A DNA stretch of 10,674 nucleotides from positions 1 to 10,674 of the forward strand of contig JSYX01000880.1 in the NCBI GenBank assembly GCA_000787465.1, read 5' to 3'. Position 1 is the stretch's first letter; every line of letters starts with the position of its first letter. The translations under genes were made by a program, and so were the position numbers. This document shows, one piece after another, positions 1 to 6,639 of the stretch. This DNA is from Thermomucor indicae-seudaticae. Its lineage: Eukaryota; Mucoromycota; Mucoromycetes; Mucorales; Lichtheimiaceae. The notes beneath the pieces are model-generated. The model made no database searches and was not told where the DNA came from. It saw only the letters and a program-made list of their open reading frames with translations.

Positions 1-417
1 GGCGGCCCTTGGGCCTGACAATTAAAAAAGAAAATGATAAAGAACCACTTGAAGTGCAAGATCAATGCACAATCGCAACAGAGGTCGAGATTTTGAGCAG
101 GTTCCGTTACTGTAATAAAAACGTTTGCTTCTTTTCCCGAATGAAGGACAACGTTTTCAAATCTTGATCACTCAAATATTCTTGGCCTCGATCTCGCAGC
201 AGCTCTGTTACTCATCAATAGAGCATAAAACTCAAAAGTACTTGATACATGGTGCCCACTCTCAGGGCCGGGTCTCGACTTCATTGTCCGCTGCCCGCAT
301 GGCCTGTTTCTGTGCAACCGGACCGATAGTGTTACACAAGCCTCAGCCAAGAACCCAAAAACGCGCACGTCCTGTATGTACCGAACCTTCTTTTAAAACA
401 GCTCTTTCATTGCAGTC
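1..417. other. Upstream region of the Rab11 gene, no gene seen
   Basis: This stretch precedes the Rab11 start codon at 418. It has no open frame with recognisable protein sequence on either strand; the frames crossing it run into Rab11 exon 1 in the wrong phase or lie antisense to it. It presumably holds the promoter and 5' UTR of the GTPase gene, but I see no convincing TATA box. The sequence before the ATG (GCAGTC) is unremarkable. Confidence 0.5.
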
Positions 418-1421
418 ATGGCCGAAGACGATTACGAATACCTATTCAAAATTGTTATTATTGGAGATTCCGGTGTGGGCAAATCAAACCTTTTATCGCG
501 ATTCACGGCAAGTAGTAGCCCCCGAAATCAGTATTCTTCTTGCTTGCTGATACCAAGGACGGCCGCAGAATAACGAGTTCAACCTCGAATCCAAAAGTAC
601 CATCGGTAAGCTCTTTATTTGGTCTCGTGCTTTCTTTTCATCGCTTTAATAACTAGTTGGATCAAAGGCGTCGAGTTTGCCACAAAGAATGTACAAATCG
701 TAAGTACCAAAGCTATATACCAAGTAGTCAGGTAAAAAGGATTCTTATATGTAGACATATATAGGGTGAGCACAGAGTAAAGGCACAGATCTGGGATACG
801 AGCGGTCAGGAACGATACAGAGCCATTACAGGAGCGTAAGTCTCTTCTTTTTGCGCCGTATCGATTTGCAGAGGTAGTAGTCAGTGATTGAAAGAAGTAT
901 GAGATAGATATTATCGCGGCGCCGTTGGGGCTTTGCTAGTATACGGTAAAAAAAAGAGAGTGGAAACTTTTAGATGTCATACGTCGACCTGACTGTAGGA
1001 GGACGATACAGACATTTCAAGGCAGTCGTCGTTTCAAAACATAGAGCATTGGCTTAAAGAGCTCCGAGAACATTCAGATAGCAATATCACATTGATGTTG
1101 GTCGGCAACAAGTCAGACCTAGCCGAAACATCACGTCAGGTCAGCACAGACGAGGCAAGAGAGTACGCAGAGGACAGCCAAATGCTGTTTTTTGAGACTA
1201 GTGCTTTGGATGCAAGCAACGTCGATATTGCCTTTCAAACTGTGTTTGAGCGCATTTATGACTCGGTAGTCAAAAATGCAGCAGTAGCTCAAGATGGCGG
1301 TGGCGGTCAGCAGGTTGGACAACAGAATACCATCAAGTTGAAGCCACCCACAACAACAACGACGCATGGTCAGAACGACCAAGCAAACTCGTCGTCGTCG
1401 AGTAGTGGATGCTGTTCATAG
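418..1421 (+). CDS. RAB11: Rab11/Ypt3-type small GTPase, six exons
   Basis: Rab11-family GTPases control recycling-endosome and late-Golgi to plasma-membrane traffic, and polarised growth in fungi. Exons: 418-507, 569-605, 668-699, 765-835, 908-945 and 1012-1421, joining in frame to 225 residues against about 216 in the family. Visible motifs are the P-loop GDSGVGKS near the N-terminus, switch I with STIGVEF, G3 WDTSGQE (residues 63-69), G4 NKSD and G5 ETSALD. The phrases [23 protein letters not shown] and WLKELR identify Rab11 rather than other Rabs. The C-terminus is a Gly/Gln/Thr/Ser-rich hypervariable tail ending SGCCS, which fits double geranylgeranylation. Oddities: intron 1 (508-568) is GC-AG, intron 2 ends in AAG, and G3 has Ser where Rabs normally have Ala. 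The ATG at 418 is fixed by the family N-terminus ([15 protein letters not shown]). Confidence 0.95.
508..568 (+). other. GC-AG intron of the Rab11 gene
   Basis: This 61-nt intron starts with GCAAGT and ends with CGCAG. Phase 0 splicing joins RFT to NNEFNLES, the expected Rab11 sequence. A GT donor at 512 (GTAGTA) would leave the next exon out of frame, and reading through gives a stop. GCAAGT is the usual context of functional GC donors. Confidence 0.85.
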
Positions 1422-1474
1422 TCACTTTTCTGTTTTGTTGATGTTATTCATGTGATAAAGAGTCACGTCGTGTT

Positions 1475-2626
1475 ATGTTTTTTTGCTCCGCCCCTCGCCT
1501 CTTCTTGATGCTCCCTTTGTCTTCCTTTTCTACTTTTGGAGCTGTTGGACATTGGACATCAAATGTCTCCTTGGATCCGCTTTTCCTGATTTACGTCTTG
1601 TACGTTACAGTCTATGTCACTGTTGCCATTTGTCGTCAACCTTCAGTAGTACTAGTGAATCGGTCCCTGCTGCAGCGCGCTAGTAGACAAGCCGCGCCGC
1701 CCTCGTCGTCGACATGTCGCGTGTGCGAGCTGCAAGGCGTCAAGGCGAAACTAATTCAGAACCAAATCGCGCTCGAGAGACTCCAAAAGCGACTCATGGG
1801 AGGGAAAAACGGCGGCATAGCGACTTGTGATGCTCAGACGCAGACCGTGGATGATGATCGCACGGCGACGGAGGCGGCGCTCGAGACACACCAAAAGCAA
1901 CTCTTGAGAGGAAAAGATAACGGCGGCGTAGCGACTTGTGATGCTCAGACACAGACCGTTGATGACGATGATCAGAGGGAGAGAGTGGCACAACTTGAAC
2001 AGCAACTTGAAGACCGAGAGCGAGAGGCACGCGAACAAATGCAACGAATAACGGAGGAATGGCAGGCACAAGTGGAGGCGCTCGAGATCAAGCTTGCGGA
2101 CGCAGAGACAAAGGCCGTTCTGATGGCGGATCGAGCAGCCGCCGCCGATAGCAACCCAACAAAAGAGGAATCGTCGTTTGATGAACAGGTGGAAGCAATA
2201 TCTCAGGCGATCCAGGCACGGCTCAAGACACATATTGGACAAGAACAAGCGCTACTGCAAAAGCAAGTGAGGGAACTCAAAGTGCAGTACCACGAGACCC
2301 TGGTCGCCAAAGAAAAGCTGGACCAAGAACTGCGACGCATGGATAGTACTAGTAGTCGGCAGCAGCAATATACCAACAAGATCAGTCGGCTCGAGCAGCA
2401 GTTGCGTGAGCGCACGCTCCAATTCCAGGAACAGGAAGAAATGAACAAGCGTCTGCAAAAGCATCTCGAACTGCTGAAAGAACAAGTGCAAGAATACCAA
2501 TCTGCCGCCGCGAAACAGGACGAGCGCTTTATCAAGTTTGCAAAGCGTATTCAGGCTTTGGAAGAAAGGAATCAGCTTTTACAAGTAAAGGATCTACCCG
2601 AAGAAGAGAGCAGCGTGCATCCATGA
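1475..2626 (+). CDS. Coiled-coil protein with duplicated TQT (LC8-like) motifs; start uncertain
   Basis: Unrecognised protein, 383 residues if the ATG at 1475 is used. From about residue 80 it looks firmly coding. A CRVC element is followed by two tandem copies of a 36-37-residue unit (1769-1876 and 1877-1987). Each carries ATCDAQTQTVDDD, with the cores at residues 119-126 and 156-163. Residues 165-375 are heptad-rich coiled coil with long Gln/Glu/Lys/Arg stretches. The TQT core flanked by acidic residues matches what is known of LC8/DYNLL binding sites in dimeric coiled-coil partners; binding itself is inference. The first 70 residues (Phe/Leu/Ser-rich with one hydrophobic stretch, pyrimidine-rich DNA) are less protein-like and begin only 53 bp after the Rab11 stop, so the true start may lie downstream or in an unseen exon. 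It converges on the MERIT40 gene, 82 bp between stops. It could be a cytoskeletal, spindle-pole or cargo scaffold. Confidence 0.7.
   Translation: MFFCSAPRLFLMLPLSSFSTFGAVGHWTSNVSLDPLFLIYVLYVTVYVTVAICRQPSVVLVNRSLLQRASRQAAPPSSSTCRVCELQGVKAKLIQNQIALERLQKRLMGGKNGGIATCDAQTQTVDDDRTATEAALETHQKQLLRGKDNGGVATCDAQTQTVDDDDQRERVAQLEQQLEDREREAREQMQRITEEWQAQVEALEIKLADAETKAVLMADRAAAADSNPTKEESSFDEQVEAISQAIQARLKTHIGQEQALLQKQVRELKVQYHETLVAKEKLDQELRRMDSTSSRQQQYTNKISRLEQQLRERTLQFQEQEEMNKRLQKHLELLKEQVQEYQSAAAKQDERFIKFAKRIQALEERNQLLQVKDLPEEESSVHP
1769..1987 (+). repeat. Two-copy tandem coding repeat, about 108-111 bp units
   Basis: Copies start at 1769 (ALERLQK) and 1877 (ALETHQK). The second copy has one extra codon (GKDNGG against GKNGG). 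The block encoding ATCDAQTQT is nearly identical at the DNA level in both copies, differing at synonymous positions and one Ile/Val change, while the helical leader differs more. This fits an internal duplication followed by constraint on the TQT motif. Confidence 0.85.
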
Positions 2627-2708
2627 CGTCCTAATTCTACTACTTTATAACAAACTAATCCGTGTAAATAGAAGCACTGCTTTTGCCAACAAAAAAGAAA
2701 CCATGTAT

Positions 2709-3784
2709 TTAATCCGATAAGCAGATCACTTGTTCTTCTTTTTGGCGTTCTTGCTGGTCCGTGTCTACAGGGATGACCTGAGCCATCTTGTCTTGGTTGC
2801 CGCGCTGCATTGGATGGGCAACAAGCTGGGCCATGGTCTTGGTCAAGGAACTGCGACATGTCGGTGTAAATTCGAAGAACCATCCGGGCACTGCCTTGCA
2901 GCTTAAACCGCACCAAAAGTCAAACACTGCCTATAAAAAAAACCAATCTAGAATGGCACGCCCTTTGCATAAAACGGCTTCAATTTTACCTGGCAATGTT
3001 TATTCGTGGCAATAGGGCCGTGAAGGAAAACAAGGTCAAAAGTAAAGTTGGGACAGTTTCGCATCCAGTGAAAGTCTCGATGGAGTGGAGAGGGCACGCT
3101 GTTGCTGCGTCCGTAGAAAATGATGGCGTGTGTAAATAGCCGGTCGTCGCTGAGAACGGACTGGTCCTCGATGGTTCTGAATAAACTGTCCGTGTCTTTT
3201 TACGAAATCTGTCTCAATTCGCTTGGTTTTTTTTATATGCGGTTGTATGTACCTAGTTTCACGTCAGGTCCTGCTTTGACTCCAATATCTTCCAAGGCCG
3301 CTGTAAATTTTGCCACATCATCCGTAAAGTCTAAATGCTACTTGCTACTCCCGTAAGCTTCTTCTTTTTCTTTTTCCTCATGACGTAGCTTATTATCACT
3401 TACCCAAGTAGCCTTGTCATTAAACAGAATCACAGCAAAGGTATCACAGGGATTGATGTACAAATTCATGCACACGTATCGTTTGACAAGGAACAAGACT
3501 GTCTGTAGTCGTGTACTGCCCCATCCACCAATAAGAATCTCTTTCTCTTTCGTTCCCTATTTTATCTACCTTGCATGCAAAAGGCAGTGATGTACACCAC
3601 CATCCAGCGAGGGATGGATGGGTTCACTCATTTCCCGAGACACGTCAATGCAAAAGATCTAGTCTTTCCCCTTTGAGCGCTACGCAATTGGCCACACCCA
3701 TTTCTCATGAAGCCCCCAACGTTACAAACTAACAATTTGACGCGCTAATGCTTTTTTAATGTTTGTCCAGGAACGCGGCGGCAT
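2709..3784 (-). CDS. BABAM1: MERIT40/BABAM1 homologue, BRISC complex scaffold subunit, six exons
   Basis: MERIT40 is the VWA-fold scaffold that, with BRE, assembles the Lys63-specific deubiquitinases BRISC and, in animals, BRCA1-A. Exons on the - strand: 3784-3734, 3658-3570, 3515-3404, 3337-3253, 3195-2990 and 2930-2709, giving 254 residues in frame. Matches to the human protein as I remember it: IFCIDVSREMS (from residue 18, degenerate MIDAS-like), FAVILFND followed by TW, THAIIFYGRSN, NFTFDLVFLH, and the C-terminal MAQLVAHPMQR, where human has MAKLLAHPLQR. The long acidic N-terminal extension of the human protein is absent. Exons 2-6 are well supported. Exon 1 (17 residues, starting MPPRSW) and its donor GTTAGT are the best fit but weaker. 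Intron 4 ends in AAG. The ATG lies 63 bp beyond the stop of the PSP1-domain gene on the same strand. Confidence 0.85.
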
Positions 3785-3819
3785 TTACTGCAAGCTTTTT
3801 TTTCTCGCAAACACAAGTC

Positions 3820-3828
3820 GTATATAAG
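3820..3828 (-). promoter_or_regulatory. Possible TATA box of the MERIT40 gene
   Basis: A TATATA element sits about 37 bp upstream of the proposed MERIT40 start codon, inside the 63-bp gap after the PSP1-domain stop. It also reads as TATATAAGG on the + strand, where no gene would use it. Position is the only support for its role. Confidence 0.3.
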
Positions 3829-3847
3829 GAAGAAAAGTTCTTGACAG

Positions 3848-5576
3848 CTAAGCGTTGTTTTTAGAGGGATTTACAGCGCACCTAATCAGAATTATATTAC
3901 TACGTGAGTGAATTCATATAACGTAAAAGTAGAAAAGAATACTTGCATCCAGATACGCGTCTTGTATATCTTGAAGAGTTCACGCACCAATTCTCGAAAA
4001 TCAATGCGTCGTTCGGCAATAAAGTAGAACGTCAATTTGCGACGGTCCCTACATACACAAACATACATACATATGCTTGGGTGCATACTTATAACTATGT
4101 CCCTCATATGATCATACCACTGGTATTCTGCATCGACGACGTCCATCCTTAATTTACGTTGTTTGATTTTTTGCTGACACACAGCCAGGGCACGTTCTTC
4201 CTCTTGGCCTTTGACCGCCAATTGATCGATTTCGTCCGGTGCAGCCAATCGATAGATTCGTTTGATGCCGTTTTCACCACCACCACCACCACCACATCCT
4301 CCTTCATTATTATCCTGTTTTCTCTGTGATTGCTGCAGCAGGCTCACTTGCTCAGGTGTCAAATGAACCATCGCTATTTTGCCGAGGTCCTTGCCGCGGT
4401 CGGCCTCCACAATCACCAAGTCTCCTACCGAAAGAGCATCATCCTCCACGTAATAAAAGAAATCCGTTCGTCCGGCTTTAAACTCGACCAGGTACAGCTT
4501 TTCATCCTTTTGCAGCTCCTCTTGTTGTTGTTGTGATTCCTCTGGTACCTTTTGCAAAAGAGGCGTGTAATTTCCACTGCTAGTCGTTGGAGAACAAGAT
4601 TGCTGCTGCTGCTGCTGCTGCGGATAGCCGATGGCTGAAGAAGAAGAAGATAGGTGCATCTTTTCCAGTTGCTCAGCAAGCGATGTAGGAGGGCTATTCA
4701 AGTCATTAATAAACATCTCTGGTACATCATAAAAAGGAGAGGGGGGCGCTTACTAGGGTGATGGTGATACGGGATCAATGGGTGGCGGGAATATGTCTGC
4801 AAAGCCGGTAGCGCATTCATTCGAAGACAAGAGTGCCTGGCGTCGCTCCAAGCTCCAAAGACGATCTTGCTGTTCAGATGCCCTGCGTCTCTGCTGCTGC
4901 TGCTGCTGCTGAGAAGGAAGCCAAAGCGGTTTTGGATACAAGAGAGTACTGGATGACTGAGACCGAGCTCGACCAAAGAAATCATCTTGCTGCATTGTCG
5001 CAAGAACCGAAGCGTCTCGTTGTTGCTGTTGTTGTTGTTCAAAGTGATAATCTTGTCCCATTGTAAACGAAAGACTGCGATGCTGACGTACTGTTGGCAT
5101 ATAATAAATATCAGAAGAAGAAGAAGGGGACGTAGTCTTTAACCACGATCCATCAAGAAAGTCAATCGAGTCCCATCGCACGGATTCCCACTTTTTGTCG
5201 TATTCAAAAGTAGTACTCGATCTGCTGCGCGTGCTACCAAATGACGTCGTTGGCGTAGAAAGACAACTGGATCTGCGACTGGGACTCCCCACGATTTTCC
5301 ATGCATCTTGTTGTTCTATCATCATTCGTTTGTCACCACCACTGACTATCGCATCGTCATCATCATCATCGTCGTCTTTATCTTTGCTTTGGCGTTCTGT
5401 AAAAAGCTGCTCATTCACTGTCGGCTACTCTCTTTGTGAGCAAAAGCTCTCCCCCTCTTAGAGCCTTTTTTTTTCACTCAAAAGGGAGATACCCACCGAA
5501 AACCCCTGCTACGAGTATAAAAAAAATAAGCCATCATATCAAGAAGAAAGAAAAGGTTATTTTTTACCTGTGCCAT
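3848..5576 (-). CDS. PSP1: PSP1 C-terminal-domain protein, five exons
   Basis: Homologue of fungal Psp1-type proteins, whose C-terminal domain is shared with bacterial RicT/YaaT; the yeast gene is a multicopy suppressor of DNA polymerase mutants and its biochemical role is unclear. Exons: 5576-5568, 5424-4754, 4693-4118, 4048-3947 and 3881-3848; 463 residues. The N-terminal half is disordered: an Asp run, Ser-rich stretches with RRSS/RSRSS sites and three Gln runs (a fourth lies just before the domain). The PSP1 domain spans about residue 293 to near the end: LYLVEFKAGRTDFFYY, VGDLVIVEADRGKDLGKI, VDAEYQWDRRKLTFYF and RELFKIYKTRIWMCAVNP. The long second exon has no ATG ahead of it in frame (GTG at 5418, TAG at 5427). 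The 9-nt exon MAQ with donor GTAAAA at 5567 and acceptor TAG at 5425 restores a start, but the first ATG inside exon 2 is an alternative. The last intron is GC-AG. Confidence 0.88.
3882..3946 (-). other. GC-AG intron of the PSP1-domain gene
   Basis: This 65-nt intron has donor GCAAGT and acceptor ATTAG. It splits the Met codon AT|G and yields TRIWM-CAVNP, the conserved end of the PSP1 domain. A GT donor at 3942 would give a different frame and lose CAVNP; reading through runs into a stop near 3892. Confidence 0.85.
4275..4294. repeat. CAC trinucleotide run (poly-Gly codons)
   Basis: An ACC/CCA run on the + strand encodes the glycine run inside the PSP1 domain insert before IKRIYRLAA. It is probably a variable-length linker. 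Confidence 0.8.
4601..4621. repeat. CTG/CAG trinucleotide run (poly-Gln codons)
   Basis: A run of seven trinucleotides encodes seven Gln near residue 255 of the PSP1-domain protein. It is nearly pure CAG on the coding strand, so slippage is plausible. Confidence 0.85.
4891..4911. repeat. CTG/CAG trinucleotide run (poly-Gln codons)
   Basis: A second pure CAG-type run in the disordered half of the PSP1-domain protein, encoding seven Gln between WLPS and RRRASEQQ. Confidence 0.85.
5019..5040. repeat. TTG/CAA trinucleotide run (poly-Gln codons)
   Basis: A third Gln run in the same protein, mainly CAA codons with one CAG, between DYHFE and RDASVL. Confidence 0.8.
5353..5376. repeat. CAT/CGT trinucleotide run (poly-Asp codons)
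   Basis: Encodes the run of eight Asp close to the N-terminus of the PSP1-domain protein, following KDKD. Confidence 0.8.
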
Positions 5577-6073
5577 GTTACTACTACTAAAAAGTACAAG
5601 AAAGAAAAAGAGAAAGAAATTAGGGCAGTGTGAGAAGTGAAAAAGGGAAAAAAAGTGGCCAGATATATAGATGCATGAAATTTTCCTTTTTCTTCTGTCG
5701 TCTTCCCATAACGCGGGTCACTCACTCACCGTACTTTTGCTCGAATTACAGTAATACGACCCGTTTGCAGTTTTCTCTCCACAATTCTGATTCACGACAG
5801 TACGTAAAAAGCGATACACGATGTTATCGGTGTTTCATTTGAACGCATAGACCACCAATGGAACAACACACACGAAATGCAAATGGGATCATGTGCAGTA
5901 AAAAAATGGTAATCGGTGTTACAAATCGCTCGATGGTATTCGTAGGATTGAACCCAAGCTCTCTATATGTAGTGCTGCTATTCAGTCAGACATGTCAAAT
6001 ATCGGTAGCTGTTGCTTCCTTCCTCAAAACGCGTCAGCGTTGGCCTTCGCGCTGCATTGAGCAATGCAGTCTT
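5577..6073. other. Intergenic region between the PSP1-domain and Snl1-type genes
   Basis: About 500 bp with no supported gene. It must hold the promoter of the PSP1-domain gene (transcribed leftward from about 5576) and the 3' UTR of the Snl1-type gene, which stops at 6074. A TATATA element lies at about 5662-5668, roughly 90 bp upstream of the proposed PSP1 start. The left part is A-rich on the + strand. Open frames here resemble no protein I know. Confidence 0.5.
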
Positions 6074-6601
6074 TCACTGAGCTGCCAATAATGCTAAGCG
6101 GTACTGGTCGACGCGTGCATGATCCAGCTGAATCCGTTGAATCAATTTCTTTTTCCGGCGTCGTATTTCTTCCACAACAGACGTATCTAGAGCTGTTGGT
6201 TGCCCGTCATCGGTTATTACGATAGCGCTTGGCTGGATCGCATCCAACCGTTCCAGCAATCGCAACAACAATTCATCGCATTGTGCAAGCGCGTACTCGC
6301 ACCGCTTCCGATCGGGTTCCGCTTGTTGCTGCTGCACGACGAGTTGTTCCAGATCTCGCTCAATCGCATCGCGGTCTTGTTTGATCTGCTGTAAAAGCTT
6401 CAGGGCCTCGCGTTCGCGTGATTTCACTTGCTTGCGAAACTGAGATTTTTCATAATCCTGAATCAGAAAGTATGCACCGCCCAGAGCCGCGCATATTCCT
6501 GCTGCTACTGCCACTACATGTCTGAAATGTCAGGAGAGAGAGTTGTCTCGTGCCCGCTTCGTTTTGTTGTTCAGCGTACAGCTTTTCCCGGTAATGAGCA
6601 T
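6074..6601 (-). CDS. SNL1: Membrane-anchored BAG-domain protein, Snl1 type
   Basis: Snl1 is a tail-in-cytosol ER/nuclear-envelope protein whose BAG domain acts as a nucleotide exchange factor for Hsp70. Here an N-terminal hydrophobic segment (about residues 8-26, AVAAGICAALGGAYFLI) is followed by a charged helical region and a C-terminal BAG-like domain. Its hallmarks are LLLRLLERLDAIQ (about 90-101) and EEIRRRKKKLIQRIQ (122-136). Length is 153 residues, close to yeast Snl1. The large exon (6513-6074) has no ATG ahead of the membrane segment. Exon 1 (6601-6580) supplies one through a 66-nt intron with donor GTACGC, branch-like CTGAC and acceptor ATGTAG, giving MLITGKSL. The nearest AG (6522) would cause an immediate stop. 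Further in-frame acceptors follow. The exon 2 call is firm; the start is moderate. Confidence 0.8.
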
Positions 6602-6639
6602 GGCTTGAAAACAACAACAGGTTTTCTGGGGGCGGAGAA
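6602..6639. promoter_or_regulatory. 38-bp divergent start region between the Snl1-type and SIRT4 genes
   Basis: The start codons of the leftward Snl1-type gene (6601) and the rightward sirtuin (6640) face away from each other across only 38 bp. If the sirtuin starts at 6673 the gap is 71 bp. There is no room for two separate core promoters, so the leaders must be very short or overlap. Confidence 0.55.

Noticed and set aside
125..550. 141-codon + strand frame at the left end
   Set aside because: It overlaps Rab11 exon 1 and its intron in another frame, has no protein-like signature, and the Rab11 frame is unmistakable.
1515..1630. Hydrophobic stretch in the first 50 residues of the coiled-coil gene as a signal anchor
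   Set aside because: The surrounding sequence looks like leader DNA and the start is uncertain, so a membrane anchor cannot be supported.
1751..2248. 165-codon - strand frame opposite the coiled-coil gene
   Set aside because: It is antisense to a repeat-rich, clearly coding + strand. Its Leu/Arg/Ser/Cys-rich composition is what antisense of Glu/Gln-rich codons gives.
2572..2916. 114-codon - strand frame over the last MERIT40 exon
   Set aside because: The neighbouring frame contains LVAHPMQR and continues the MERIT40 sequence; this one is a shifted shadow.
3120..3356. 78-codon + strand frame
   Set aside because: It lies antisense to MERIT40 exons 4 and 5, which have family motifs.
5695..5735. 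GTGAGT repeats on the - strand as a leader-intron donor
   Set aside because: No acceptor or transcript evidence could be paired with it.
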